A stretch of DNA of 64,000 nt from Hyphodiscus hymeniophilus (lineage: Eukaryota; Ascomycota; Leotiomycetes; Helotiales; Hyphodiscaceae), in the NCBI GenBank assembly GCA_016508695.1, contig VNKQ01000004.1, positions 1,736,001 through 1,800,000 on the forward strand, given 5' to 3'. Position numbers and translations under genes: made by a program. The notes beneath the pieces were generated by a model. That model did no database searches. It saw only the letters and a program-made list of their open reading frames with translations, and was not told where the DNA came from. This document shows positions 33,604 through 45,120 of the stretch, piece by piece. How positions within the stretch are numbered: the first letter of the stretch is position 1; every line of letters begins with the position of its first letter.

Positions 33604-36600
33604 CTAAGACCATACGCTGGTGAATCCTAATTCTCTCCTGCTTGCCGCGCTTGTGCTATCCCTTCTACGCCTTGATTCTTTGACCTTCTTGACCTCCGAG
33701 TCAACAGACCAGTCATTCAAGAATTCTCCGGCATCGCCAAGGATTTCGTCCAAGTTGATCTCCAAATCGTAATGAGTAGCTTCAAGCGACAAATTGGTCT
33801 GTGAGTCGGTCTTCGGTTTTAAATGATGAGTGGGACTTTCCATCAGTCCTGGTCGCCGTTGTTGTTCGATTGAGGTCTCTCGATCCGCTGATCGAAATCT
33901 TTCTGCCATAGCACCGACGGCCGGGCTTTTCAAAGGAGAATCATTGTTCTTGGACAGACTATGCTTGAATTGAGCTGCCGCTGAGAAATGTTTCCCAAAC
34001 TTGCTTACGACCGTGGTTTCACCATCAAAAGTGTCTTGCTCACGAGGATAGTCCGATATCTGTGGCGGTGGTGGAGATGTGGGCCACGGCTTGGGATGTA
34101 TTAGATTTTCAGACTCGGAACCCGACCTCTCATCAGACAAAATATCGCCAAAAGATACCTTTTTTTGTGACTTGCTCGCACGCTTTTTGAAGTTGGTTGC
34201 CCAAGGATTCTTCGTTGCAGCTTCAATGAGTTGTTGAGTATTTAAGATGACATCTTCATCCAAGGAGACTCCTGCGGGTCGAGGTGAGGTAGTAGGAGAT
34301 GCGACAGTGTTCAGCGGCATGGTTCCTTCCTGATCTGAACTCACTGGCCGTTCTACATGATCCCAATCCGAGCCTATTTTCTCTTTAATATTCGGAGATA
34401 AGCTACCAATATGCACAAACGAGTCGTGGTTGTCAGTGAGATCTGGTTCGTGATATGGAGTTGCACTAGGAATAGGCTCCGGGATAATGGATTCTAGTGC
34501 CCAAGGACTTTGTGGGTCGCAATTTTGCCAGCTTTCTGGTGCTTCAAATAGTGATACCTGGTCACCAGCGTTCGGTGTCAGACGTGGTGACCGTGTGGCC
34601 GCTAGCTCAGCGACAGCCGCACTGACTGACGGCTGCAAAGAAGTATCTTTGTTACTTCGAGTGCTGTCGCTGGAGTTGGAACCTCGATCATGTTGCGATA
34701 CCGAATTTTGTGTAATATCCATCTCGTCTCTATGAGCGACCAAGCTGATTTGGCGATGGCTGATAGGATCAAATCGAGGAGATAACCGTGGTTTCCTGAG
34801 CGACCTGGGTGGTGTAGTATTGAAGGACTGAGTACTGCCGTCATCAACGACGCTTGGCTCTTGGGTCAAAGTGGTAATGCGCCCTTTATTCTGCCTGACC
34901 TGCGACCTCCATGGCGACAACCCGGCTGAAACAGACATATCTTCCAAGTCTTCAGCGTGTTGAGATGCATTACTTGCTATCGGCACGATGTCAAATGGTG
35001 TTGATGCGTCAACGGCCTGAGAGAGATCATCTGTAGAGCCAGAGTGGTCGTCTTTGGTTGCTGCTTGGGAATGTGTACTCGATTCTTTGAGATGCGTTGC
35101 GCTTGCTGAGCTCTGCCCACGATAAGAGGTAGCAGGAGAGGATGGTGCTACGCCCGCTAACATAGTTGCATTTTGATCAGACGCCATGTCGTTATCAACT
35201 TTTCCCGAAGTCTTCAGAGGTGGTCCTATGCCTACGGGAGTAGCTTCAGCCGGATTAGAAGCCATGTCTGAATCTATGTCTGGCAAAGCCTCCAGATTCG
35301 GGATGAGGTCTGCTGAGGCACCCTCATTCCTGTTGAAATTCAAGCTATCAATACCGACGTTCGAGACCTCCGGAGCCGGTGTGTGCGCGATCGCTGACGT
35401 TTCAGCACCTGGTGTTCTGTTAGGAGTGTGTTTGCTGCCACCAAATGATCCAAACAGACCAAACGGCGAAGAAAATTGTAGGTTGGGAAGCACATTGGTC
35501 GAAATCAAAGCTATCTTCTTGAAATAGCTTTCATCGGACTCTCTGCTTCTAGAACGGGGGGTTTCGTTTTGCATTCGCGTAGGTCTCTCTTCGTGTGATG
35601 ATGGAATGCGTGGTGGCTGTAACACATGATGGGTAATTTCATGTCCAGCACTCAGTACGTCTTTTTGCGGTTCCATTGGCAATTGGTCCGTGGATTCAAT
35701 CGCAACAAAATCCTCATCGGCCAGCTCTTCCACTGTGTCGGCTGGAATTAGTTCTTGCATTTCTTGAATCGGACCGCTTGCAACAGAAGCCTCATCGTCC
35801 ATGTCCTCAGTCATCTCGACTAGCATTGATCTCGGCAATTTCTCAACAGAATCGATTAGAGCAGAAGCTTCATGTTTCAAATCCTCCATAACGTCAGCGG
35901 CAACTGATTCCGGCGGAAGCTGGGGAACGAGTGACGGGTCACGACAGTCTTCGCCACTCTCATTTCCTGGGATCTTTCTCGATTGCCTTCTTTTTTTCTT
36001 GAAGTGGAATTTTTCCATATCTTTTGAAGAAGGAGCAACTTCTGTAATAAAGCTGACATCTTCTTCTCGCTCCACAGAAGGCCGGTTTTTTGGGCTCGGA
36101 GAAAGCATAGGCAACTTATTTGATCCTGAACCCGACTTCCGAATAGCATCGCCTCGTTTCTTTGCTGGAGTATGGACAGATCCATTTCTCGGTGACGTGA
36201 TCATTAAATCATCAGGCCCAAGGTCGGAGAACGAACGGTCCATCGGTTTTAATGTTTTAGGCTTTCCCTGCGAAGCGGACACGAAATCATGTGCTGAGAC
36301 AAAAGTTGTTTCTCGAGAATCTTCGTGAAGTTCATCCAAGTCCTCCATTTGCAGGCCAGTACCCCGTCCATTACCCTCAGAGTCAATCCCTTGTGCTGTG
36401 CTCCCACTGAATTGAGAAACTTGTCTCCCTATTTGTACGTCGTTTAAGCAGGGCGTTGAACGGTGGGCTATCGCATCACGTTGTTGACTTTTTGAGCCTA
36501 CAGACCTTGCAGACCTCACAGAGCTATGTCGATGGCATCGATCTCTTTCGCTGGGTAGTTCCGGTAAAGGTGTAGGTGACGATGGTAAAGGGTCTTCCCA

Positions 36601-37302
36601 ACGAGCTCGTTTAGAAACATAGGAGCCTTTCAGCCATTGAGTGTCTGCTGGACGTTTCATGCCCTTCGTATTGGTATCCACCGACTCGTAAACTTTTAAA
36701 GTATCAGCTGGAGTATTGACCACGGATGGAGCATGCGCAGAATGGTCCGTGGGAGGATAGCATATTGCTGGGTGTCCTATATCGGTATCGGCTTGGGGGA
36801 GGTCTTTCTGAGGTAATTCCTCTTGCTTGTCTTCGCTTTCCGACTCTCCTGAATAGTGAGCAACGTCTAAGCTGTCGAACATTTCCTTCGCTTCTGACTC
36901 TGCAGCAGCCTTACACCAAGCCAGAGCTTCGTTGGGGTTCAGATATCCAAGTCCATGGCCAGCAGCCCTCCTCATAACGTTTTCTCGCGTAAATAACATC
37001 TCTTCTGATCCTGGATGCCACCAGTCTTCCTCTTTCTGCAGGCGGCTTCGCCATGGGTTGACCCAACCACTCTCTTGGTCAAAAGGTCCTCGTAGACTTG
37101 CAGAATGTATCAAAGGCCGGTGACCAGACAAATATCTTCTTCCACTGTCCTCGTAGCGGCGCCGCTTCGTCCTTATCTCCTCCTCCGTTTGATCTAAGTC
37201 TGATCCCTCACATATGATATCGTCTAAGTCTTGAGGACCGGCACAGTAGAGGCTTTCCTCCTGCTCCTGAGGGTACGAGTCGGATCTGACGTAGCGGTCC
37301 AT
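33604..37302 (-). CDS. Large disordered protein of unknown function
   Basis: A single open frame of 1,232 residues with ATG at 37302 (MDRYVRSDSYPQ). It has short ordered blocks near the N terminus (GWVNPWRSRL, then a region with GHGLGYLNPNEALAWC), a very long Ser/Pro/Asp-rich middle with many SP and TP sites, basic KKRR-like patches, a block KKVSFGDILSDE and a C-terminal acidic block LDEILGDAGEFLNDW. The basic patches suggest a nuclear protein, and the SP/TP sites could be targets of proline-directed kinases; both are inference. I do not recognise a catalytic domain. An intact frame of this length with ordered ends argues for a real gene. Confidence 0.8.
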   Translation of the reverse strand: MDRYVRSDSYPQEQEESLYCAGPQDLDDIICEGSDLDQTEEEIRTKRRRYEDSGRRYLSGHRPLIHSASLRGPFDQESGWVNPWRSRLQKEEDWWHPGSEEMLFTRENVMRRAAGHGLGYLNPNEALAWCKAAAESEAKEMFDSLDVAHYSGESESEDKQEELPQKDLPQADTDIGHPAICYPPTDHSAHAPSVVNTPADTLKVYESVDTNTKGMKRPADTQWLKGSYVSKRARWEDPLPSSPTPLPELPSERDRCHRHSSVRSARSVGSKSQQRDAIAHRSTPCLNDVQIGRQVSQFSGSTAQGIDSEGNGRGTGLQMEDLDELHEDSRETTFVSAHDFVSASQGKPKTLKPMDRSFSDLGPDDLMITSPRNGSVHTPAKKRGDAIRKSGSGSNKLPMLSPSPKNRPSVEREEDVSFITEVAPSSKDMEKFHFKKKRRQSRKIPGNESGEDCRDPSLVPQLPPESVAADVMEDLKHEASALIDSVEKLPRSMLVEMTEDMDDEASVASGPIQEMQELIPADTVEELADEDFVAIESTDQLPMEPQKDVLSAGHEITHHVLQPPRIPSSHEERPTRMQNETPRSRSRESDESYFKKIALISTNVLPNLQFSSPFGLFGSFGGSKHTPNRTPGAETSAIAHTPAPEVSNVGIDSLNFNRNEGASADLIPNLEALPDIDSDMASNPAEATPVGIGPPLKTSGKVDNDMASDQNATMLAGVAPSSPATSYRGQSSASATHLKESSTHSQAATKDDHSGSTDDLSQAVDASTPFDIVPIASNASQHAEDLEDMSVSAGLSPWRSQVRQNKGRITTLTQEPSVVDDGSTQSFNTTPPRSLRKPRLSPRFDPISHRQISLVAHRDEMDITQNSVSQHDRGSNSSDSTRSNKDTSLQPSVSAAVAELAATRSPRLTPNAGDQVSLFEAPESWQNCDPQSPWALESIIPEPIPSATPYHEPDLTDNHDSFVHIGSLSPNIKEKIGSDWDHVERPVSSDQEGTMPLNTVASPTTSPRPAGVSLDEDVILNTQQLIEAATKNPWATNFKKRASKSQKKVSFGDILSDERSGSESENLIHPKPWPTSPPPPQISDYPREQDTFDGETTVVSKFGKHFSAAAQFKHSLSKNNDSPLKSPAVGAMAERFRSADRETSIEQQRRPGLMESPTHHLKPKTDSQTNLSLEATHYDLEINLDEILGDAGEFLNDWSVDSEVKKVKESRRRRDSTSAASRRELGFTSVWS

Positions 37303-38333
37303 TGCTCTAATGTTTGTGCGCGATAGAGGGTTGCCGTGAGATGAGCGACATCGGGATTATTCGACCATACCATTTGGTTGATGTAGAGTTCGTTCGTAGG
37401 TGGGGGTTGTCCTTTGTCTCTGGATGCCTAGTAGTTCAGTCGTCCGGCGCGTTAACTCGGTGATATTTTTCGCGACTGGTCACTCTGAGAGGCCGCCACG
37501 TGATTTCGTGTAAAGAGATAGCGCACGGGCCTCGTCTATCGAATTCGTTCCACCAGTTCCATTTTCTTGAGTTTGTCTAGAAAATCCTAATCATAATACA
37601 CTTGATTTTGTGACAAATAGAAGAAGAGTCCTTGGCCCTCTACAACATCTCCAATGCTTTGTAATAAATTGCAACTGCCAACCAAAACAAAGGTAGTGTT
37701 TTCGAGAAGAGGCCACAGAAAAGCATCATAAATAGTAGAGAAGAAGTTACGCAAACCATCCGCCCGCGATCACAGCGACATCGACATCAATGACCAAATC
37801 TTGAAAGACTTGGCAAGCCAAAATCAAAGATCAATTATGCCTGCTCAGCTGCGCAACTTTCAACCAAGTAAATTACAGAAACCAAATAGACTTACCTTAG
37901 GTAGGTAGAGAGAAAGTTGCGGATCACGTGAATGTACCGAGCCATCTTGTGGACCATCACTGAGTCATTGCAATGCGCAAGAATCTTCTTTTCAACAAGT
38001 TGTGGAAATCTCTATATAATATTTACTAAACATTCTCAAATATTTCCACTATTAAACCATATCCCAACTCACTGTGATGTGCAATACTTTGTCTCGTATC
38101 GATTTGGGGTATCCGGACGGGGCACGGACTTTACTGGAGTTAACATCGGGACTTTACCGTCCATCTGCAATACGGGTACGCCAATCGACCTGGCATCAGA
38201 AATTAGGAGTGATATTCAAGAAGATAATTCAGTCGAGCCATGCGATAAAACCTTCTTCCTAGATACATGCCGTTACTCTCGTATAAAGGCGTCCGAGTCT
38301 CATCACGTGAATAAAAGGCTGTCGACAAAAGCC
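37303..38333. promoter_or_regulatory. Divergent intergenic region
   Basis: This 1.03-kb segment separates a minus-strand gene and a plus-strand gene, so it probably holds both promoters. It includes several CACGTGA-like motifs (near 37497, 37925 and 38304); no factor can be named with confidence. Confidence 0.4.
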
Positions 38334-39861
38334 ATGCCTTTTCCAAGCTCAGCATGCCAGACTTGTAAGAGCCGGCGAATCAAGGTGGATAGATTGCAAT
38401 ACATCAAGGAACAGCAGCTGACCTCCATAGTGTGATGAGACGAAGCCCAAATGCCAGAGATGCGCACAATCCCGCCGAAGCTGTGTCCCGACCAGGCCTA
38501 CCCGGCCAGTCTCATTCTCGATTCACCTCGAGAACCGTTATGCAAGTGGCAGGACTAAACGGCCTAGGGGACCTCGCTCGAGCTTGACTGCACTATGTCC
38601 ACAATACGACTTGCAGACACAGGCCATTGGATACTATCTACAATTCCATACAAGGTCACCGATAGACGTTCTAGGTGCTCCCCAAGGACTGTCCGAATGT
38701 TTATATGTATGGGAAGTATCTCGAAGAGCAAGCCCAATGGTTGATGTTGCTCTGTCTTCTATGGCTCTCACTGTATTTTCGCGAATCCAGCATCATCCGC
38801 CAGCCGCAAAAGAAGCTTCCTCGAAATACCACCAAGCATTGCAGATTGTACAGAATGAGATATCGCAGTTAGATATCTTACATTTGGATGTACAGCATAT
38901 CGATGCCTGCTTGCTTGCCATTTATTTGATGGGCCGCTACGAAGCCGCAAACTGTGACCTATCATCCGATCTTGACTGGAAGGATTCCCCATCCTTTCGT
39001 CATCATGATGGGGCCATGGCGATACTGGGACTTTGGAACGATGCCTCGAGTCAGACTCCCGCGACCTTCATTATGAAGCAAACTAGGAGAGGTCTGATTA
39101 GATCAAGTCTTCTCAGAAATGCTCAATTGCCGACGTGGATACTGGACGGTAGTCGCTTTGGCGAGTCTGGTGTCGAGCTTGCCTTTGATCGCATCTATGT
39201 CCAAACAGTCAGTTTACATTGTACAGCCTCATTGCTTTCCTGCACTAGGTGCATTGCAGCTGAGTTGGCTGAGGAGCTCAACAAGAAGGCTAGAGAGCTC
39301 GACGAGGCGTTGCAAGATTGGATGGCTCAGCTTCCCAGTGCATGGTCTCCTGGGAAACTCATACTTAAAGACCGAGAAACGTCTCCAAGCAGCCCATTCT
39401 ACAGACGAACAGTCTACAACTATCACTCACCTGTGCACGCCTCAGTCTGGGCGCATGGTTTCGCCGCGAGAATGCTCATCAACAGTACACGACTGACCAT
39501 CCTGGACAACGCTCATATCGGCGTCTGGGGAGACTTGAGTCTTGAGAAACAGCGGTTTGAGTGTATCGATCAACTCGCCACTATGGCGGATAACCTAGCA
39601 TCTACTGTGCCATTTTGCCTCGAAAGGTCCAAGGACTACAGAAACTACAACTCAGCAAGCCCTCCGATCATCCTCGATAAGAACACAAAGACCAAGCCTT
39701 ACTTAGCTAGCTTAGTCGTATGGCCGTTAAGCATTGCTTCGAGTCTCGAAGGGATTGATACCAAACAGCAGGCGTGGTTCAGAGCTCAGCTGGCAGGCTT
39801 GGGTGCAGTACTTGGAGGTGGTATCTTTCAGTTTGCTGAGACCCGTTGGGCGAAGCTCTAA
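38334..39861 (+). CDS. Zn2Cys6 transcription factor
   Basis: Exon 1 (38334-38384) and exon 2 (38431-39861) are joined across a 46-bp intron, ending tag, that interrupts the zinc cluster. Together they give 493 residues. The cluster reads CQTCKSRRIKC, then DETKPKCQRCAQSRRSC: six cysteines with spacing 2-6-6-2-6 that bind two zinc ions. Beyond the DNA-binding head lies a long helical regulatory region without a Gal4-type coiled coil that I can point to. The ATG lies 11 residues before the first ligand, which is common. The protein should act in the nucleus. The target genes are unknown; the naphthol reductase 1.3 kb downstream is only a positional candidate. Confidence 0.88.
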
Positions 39862-41180
39862 CAACAAACGACTGAGCTCGAAACGGAAGTCGGTGAAAAG
39901 CGCAAGATAGCTATCGGGCTATTAAATGTCTCGGAAGAGCTTCATATACGACCTGGACCCAATTCGAGTAACAACTGGACCTCGAATGTGTTGTCCCATC
40001 GATCAAGGTATCTATGAATCCGTCTTTCTTGGAGGAATGCTTCAAACCGAGCACTGTTGCAAGGATTGCAAAGACCACAGCACAATTTCTTCCACTCATT
40101 CTACACAGTTTGATTCAAAGATCTGCATGATGTTCTCTATAAGCGCAAAAGAATTCTAGCAATCCGATCCCATTGACATCAGCTCGAGCTGGTGGATCGG
40201 CTAAAGAAACAAGCTTTGAGAACACCAATGTCACAACGAAAGCCAAAAAATAGGCAAGCTTGACATGCATCATGGAGTTAGGAATAATATGAGCAAGAAA
40301 GCAGGAGACTATTAACGTGGAGAACTTGACAGTCGAAATTTTGCCAACATTATAGCCAAAAGGGTTCTATTATCCTTATGAGGATATAGCACTGGCACTC
40401 ACTGCTCGAAGATCTCATAAAATTCCAAGGACATCGCATCGGAAAGAGACCTCAATTCCACTCTGCCCCCTTTCATACTTTCAGGAATGAACTCTCATAC
40501 TGGCGCCAGTGAACATGGGAGTCATGGTTTCTAGAGCTGCCGAGATCTCAACTCCCAAACATCCGACCCTTCGGTCTTCGCAAAGATATTCGAGCCCGAT
40601 CAATGAGAGTTGTAACACGACAATTTGCTTGTTAGGCATCAATATGGAATACCCAATTGCTGATTTAGAGAACGCTTTGGTGGGACGCCTCAAGAACGGA
40701 CTTCCGGTGGGGAAATTACAAGGCTGCCCTTTTCGCGTACACCACCAGTCCGGCACCCAGCTTGTGCCTACTACAAATCTGAATCGTGAAAGAAAAGAAA
40801 GACTTCACGACAGCTTTACTTGCTTGAAGGAGCTTAGCATGGAACAGCACCGGGAATGGCTTCCAACTGGCATCGTATGCTCCTCTCAAGGAGGTTCTCG
40901 CGACACAAGAAGAGCCCCTCTTCAACAGCATCCGGACTTCCTTGCCTTCATCCGCACCGATGGGTCTGAAAGACATTTTCACAATTGTGTTCCGGCCGAG
41001 TCCTGCAGTACTTGAGGAGAATGTGGATGTCCGATCACTCGACGACCTAGCGATATAAGAAGACACATGCCCATCTTGTCTGCGACCTCCATTCTATCTT
41101 TAAAAATATCTGACCTACCCCCCTGGTTTCGTCGCACAAAGTCCTCAGTTTCCACCCATAAATCAGATCCAATAAATAAA
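39862..41180. other. Intergenic, one unexplained long frame
   Basis: This 1.3-kb spacer lies between the regulator and the reductase. A plus-strand frame (first ATG 40515, stop at 41013-41015, about 166 codons) includes MEYPIADLENALVGRLKNG, which looks protein-like, but it matches nothing I know. It may be a small orphan gene or chance. The right end is the reductase promoter. Confidence 0.35.
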
Positions 41181-42344
41181 ATGCCCTCCATTGAGACAAA
41201 TGGTAACGCTCGTGCTGCAGATAGTTCAGCGGGCATCATTGATTTTGAAACAGGCACAATGAACGTCGAGACCAGCGACCATTCTAATGGCGAGACCAAC
41301 GGACACTCAAATGGTACTGTCCAAAGTGAGACTCCAAATGAATGTACCGACAGCCACAGCACTGCCCCTGAGCCAGGCAAATACACGAAGATCCCAGGGC
41401 CTCTCGGGATTGAAAGTGCTAGCTTGAAGGGCAAAATCGCTTTGGTAACTGGGGCTGGTATGTCGTCAGCACTTTAAAGTAAGCTCGAATGTCACTGACA
41501 ATCGTTTCAAGGGCGAGGTATTGGCCGGGAGATGGCTCTTGAGCTAGGAAGAAGAGGAGCAAAAGTTGTTGTCAACTACGCGAATAGTGACGAGGCAGCA
41601 ATGGAGGCAGTCGCCGAGATCAAGAAATGCGGCAGCGAAGCCATCGCCATCAAGGCCAACGTCTCCATTGTGAAGGATATCATTTCTCTATTTGCTCAAG
41701 CGAAGGCTCACTTTGGCGAGCTCAACATCGTCTGCTCCAACTCTGGTGTCGTGTCCTTTGGCCACATTGGCGAGGTCACCGAGGAGGAGTATGACCGTGT
41801 CATGGGCATCAACACCCGAGGGCAATTCTTCGTTGCTCGGGAAGCGTATCGACATCTTTCTGTCGGCGGGAGACTCATCATGATGGGTTCCATCACGGGT
41901 CAGGCTAAGGGCGTTCCCAAGCACACTCGTACGCTGGACCAGACTTCAAGGATGGAGTCAAGCTAACAGTCTCAGTGTACTCTGGCTCCAAAGGCGCTAT
42001 CGAGACTTTCGTCCGATGCATGGCTATCGGTAAGACCCCGCACTCGAGAAGAGAAAGGCTTGGCCTGACGTGTTCCAGATATGGGTGATAAGAAAATCAC
42101 CGTCAACTGCGTGGCTCCGGGCGGGATCAAGACCGACATGTACCACAAAGTCTGCAGGGAGTACATCCCAGGAGGAGAGGACCTCAGCGACGACGGTGTC
42201 GACGAGTACGCTGCCACATGGTCGCCTCTTCACCGCGTCGGCCTCCCCATCGATATCGCGCGTGTTGTCTGCTTCCTGGCTTCTCAAGATGGCGAGTGGG
42301 TTAATGGCAAGGTCATCGGCATCGATGGCGCTGCTTGTATGTAG
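41181..42344 (+). CDS. Trihydroxynaphthalene-reductase-like SDR (DHN-melanin type)
   Basis: Exons 41181-41457, 41512-41928, 41976-42029 and 42079-42344 give 337 residues; introns of 54, 47 and 49 bp fit in phase. The NADPH-binding motif is GAGRGIG at 91-97. The catalytic triad is Ser219 (GSITG), Tyr233 and Lys237 (YSGSK). The body closely follows 1,3,8-trihydroxynaphthalene reductases (IPGPLG at the start, VCSNSGVVSFGH, PGGIKTDMYH, IGIDGAACM at the end), which reduce T3HN/T4HN in melanin synthesis. About 69 residues before IPGPLG are extra and Ser/Asn/Thr/Glu-rich, compared with a family length near 283. An in-frame ATG at 41067 could add 38 more. The second intron gives Leu232 where relatives have Val. 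A paralogue acting on another polyketide cannot be excluded. Confidence 0.9.
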
Positions 42345-43253
42345 GTTACGTTATTAGGGACCTTCGTTGGTTATCGTCCTCCGGCCTGTTGGGCTCATCT
42401 TCAATATTAGACAAGCATCACAACTCTCATTTTCCTGGTGATATAGTCCTATCTATCAGCAGCAGCTCATGCGACTTTTGTAGCTCGAGAGGCATACCTT
42501 ATAATTTTATAGTGCGTTTAATGTCTCACCACGGCACATTGATTCATGACAGCCATCCGTTGCTCGAGATACTGAATCATGCATGTTCGGGAAGGCGGAG
42601 GTGATGAAGGATTTAGGAAGGCTGACATTGCAGTTCACAGTTTCACAGTCTAGGCAATAATATTGGCGGCAGACAGCTCCACTAGGAGGGAGAGTTCCCT
42701 AGCTTCTGAGAAGAAGAGGAGATACATCGGGACCATCAGAAAACAACTCGCCAAGTAAAAATTGCAATTAGACTATGAACGCGTCTGAACGTTCTTGTGC
42801 CTTGAGATTGAACGTGGATCATGGATTACGAGAACGAGAGTTGGAAAATTTGTTGCCCAAAAGGACTGCAGAATTTAGTTGCACATCCACTTATACTGCC
42901 AGTCCAGCGCAAGCCAAAACCTCTGGGGTTACCTTACCGATAAGTTTATGATGATGATAACTGCCAAACAACTTTGGAGAGGCTCGTCCAGTGGCAGCAT
43001 GATCTATCATCAACCCCTACTGCGCATCGCATTGATTAGACAATGAATCACGAAGGCCGGACTTGAATTTAAATTCATGCCAGATATAATTTATCTAACG
43101 CTGGTAAGCTCTCATAAAATCTGATCGTATGCGGTTAAATCAGTACAAGATCCTACTGATCGGATGTTCATGCAGCCCACTGTACGTGACTCTCGAGTAG
43201 AAAACAAAGCTGCTAACCACGCCTAATAAATTCGATGGGAAATCAAGTCCTAT
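42345..43253. other. Intergenic, convergent 3' ends
   Basis: A 909-bp gap between a plus-strand and a minus-strand gene. I see no gene or strong repeat in it. Confidence 0.4.
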
Positions 43254-44072
43254 TCAAAGTTTCTTCGCGGCATCAAAAAGTAAATGCAGAGGACCACCAC
43301 CACCACCTCTTCTGCCTCGACCCCTTCTTCCTCGTCTTCTACCGCCATAGTCCATATCATCGGACTCGTAGCCGTATCGTGACTGGAAATACATGTCCGG
43401 TCTTGACTGATACTGCTGATTCGACATCCCATTACCGCCAACTCTCCTCAACCCGCGGCCACTATTCTCTCCTCCTCGCCCATACCCATATCCACCATCG
43501 TAGCTCTGTGGCACATCCGTCTGATATCTGTACTCTGGTGTCTGTGATTGCACAGGAGCTGCGTTCTGGTACTGTGCGTTTTGGTAGGCTCGTTGCGCTG
43601 CTAGGTTTTGCGCGAGTTGAGGTTCGGGCTGTCGCTCGGTTTGATGGTGAGCTTGAGGACGAGGTTGTGGCTGTTGCTGTTGTGGTTGCTGCTGGAAGGA
43701 TTCCTCTCCGGCATATGGCTGTTGTCGTTGCTGCTGGAGGGGTTCGTCTTCGGCATATTGAGTGTATGGAGGGGGTCCTGCAGAATCTCTTACGACGTCT
43801 TTTGAGTCGGCATATGGTGATGGAGAGAATTGAGACGGTATTCGATTGTTGGCAGTTGACGCGAAGCTCGACGAGGATGCATCATTCGGAGGAAAAGATT
43901 GAGGAGGTACTCGACTGTTGGCAGTTGAGGAAAAGCTCGAAGGGCATACATTATTCGCACGAAAGGATTGAGGAGGTGCTCGACTGTTGATAGGCGGCGA
44001 GAAGCTGGGGGAGGATACGGTATTCGTACGAGAGGACTGATAAGTGTCCAGGGCGCGGGTGAGGAGTCCCAT
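43254..44072 (-). CDS. Gln/Pro-rich protein with RGG-type tail
   Basis: The ATG at 44072 (MGLLTRALDTYQ) gives 272 residues. The open frame extends further upstream but without need. Residues 21-89 hold three 23-residue repeats (SFSPPINSRAPPQSF, SFSSTANSRVPPQSF, SFASTANNRIPSQF). A Gln/Pro-rich middle follows, with QQQ runs and a GPPPYTQYAED box, then a Tyr-rich part and a basic RGG-like block near GRRRGRRGRGRRGGGG. It ends PLHLLFDAAKKL. Such composition is seen in RNA-binding or condensate-forming proteins, but no folded domain is visible. The function is unknown. Confidence 0.65.
   Translation of the reverse strand: MGLLTRALDTYQSSRTNTVSSPSFSPPINSRAPPQSFRANNVCPSSFSSTANSRVPPQSFPPNDASSSSFASTANNRIPSQFSPSPYADSKDVVRDSAGPPPYTQYAEDEPLQQQRQQPYAGEESFQQQPQQQQPQPRPQAHHQTERQPEPQLAQNLAAQRAYQNAQYQNAAPVQSQTPEYRYQTDVPQSYDGGYGYGRGGENSGRGLRRVGGNGMSNQQYQSRPDMYFQSRYGYESDDMDYGGRRRGRRGRGRRGGGGGPLHLLFDAAKKL
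43806..44012 (-). repeat. Intragenic repeat, 3 x 69 bp
   Basis: The top strand shows ggtattcgattgttggcag and ggtactcgactgttggcag exactly 69 bp apart, with a third diverged unit. The repeats encode 23-residue units of the Gln/Pro-rich protein and keep frame. Confidence 0.8.
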
Positions 44073-45120
44073 GATCGTCTGATGGAATCTAGTGATTGAG
44101 ATGGTAGAATTGTTCAATGCACTCAGTAACACCAAGTACTGCTTGGAGATATCGATGCGTTTAGACTTGGGATGAAGGGAAGCAGAGAACGACGAAAGAA
44201 AAGTCTTATAATACTTGACCATAACCTGCCTCTCACACAGCCTCTGCACGTCAGAGGTTCCTCGTTGGGAGTCCGCATCCGTTTGGCAGTTGACTCGAGT
44301 TGAGCAATGAGGATGTTTTGCAGTGCGAGACTCACCTCAGCCTGCCGGGGGTCCCCGTTCTGCAGCGCAATGACTTCCCCTTTTAGCGAGGATCGGCTGC
44401 ATCGCCCCTGAAGCAGATGGACGGGCTCCGTGCCAAAGCCCGACTCCTGCTCGCAAGAAGTGGTGAGTGATCAAGGGAATCAACCACTGGCCAGATGAAA
44501 AGAATCCGTCATCCTTGATCATTGCAGCGAAGTGGCATGAGGAGATGGCTACAGTTTTCCTTTCTCCATGGATTCCGAAATTCTAAACATTTTGAACCGA
44601 AGATACAACTCACAGAGTATCTACTCGTAAGGCATTCGTCCCACGGAAATTCATTCGTCGAACACATCAACGTCTGCGGCCCTGGGTCCATCGAATATCC
44701 CCCACCTGCGTACTGGTATCCGTTCTTTGATACACTAGGTTCAATGGAGATGTATTGGCTGGATTATGCTGCGCAGGCGCATAAAGACACTTACATTTCA
44801 CCATGTCTTTTTTCCGTCTGTATTGAGTATTGTGTATTTGTTAACCAAAATCATCTTCTATTTTTCTTCAGGAAAGGGATCGAAGCGGAATGGATTTCAT
44901 GATAGATAACATGCATCGTTTGTCCTCCTTCATCACCAGGAATCAAATTCTCGATTGCGCGAAGCGCCCGCAGGAAATCAGACTCGCTCAAGCTGAAAAG
45001 ATCTCCAAGCAAATCAGCCTTCCTTCTTTATCGCTGCTCGCCAGTCGTGAAGCTATGCCATTCTGTTAGTATGTTTCTCGCCCAGTGGCAATCCTTGGAG
45101 AATATATCCTACCTTTTTCC
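44073..45120. other. Intergenic, no gene seen
   Basis: A 1.05-kb spacer. The left part is the promoter of the Gln/Pro-rich gene. A plus-strand frame at 44522-44902 lacks resemblance to known proteins. Confidence 0.35.

Noticed and set aside
40515..41015. About 166-codon plus-strand frame between the regulator and the reductase
   Set aside because: It has no recognisable motif or splice pattern and overlaps an open frame on the other strand; kept only as a note.
43235..43990. 251-codon plus-strand frame with repeated EVLDCWQL-like blocks
   Set aside because: It is the antisense reading of the repeats in the minus-strand Gln/Pro-rich gene.
44522..44902. 126-codon plus-strand frame
   Set aside because: Composition and lack of any motif suggest chance.
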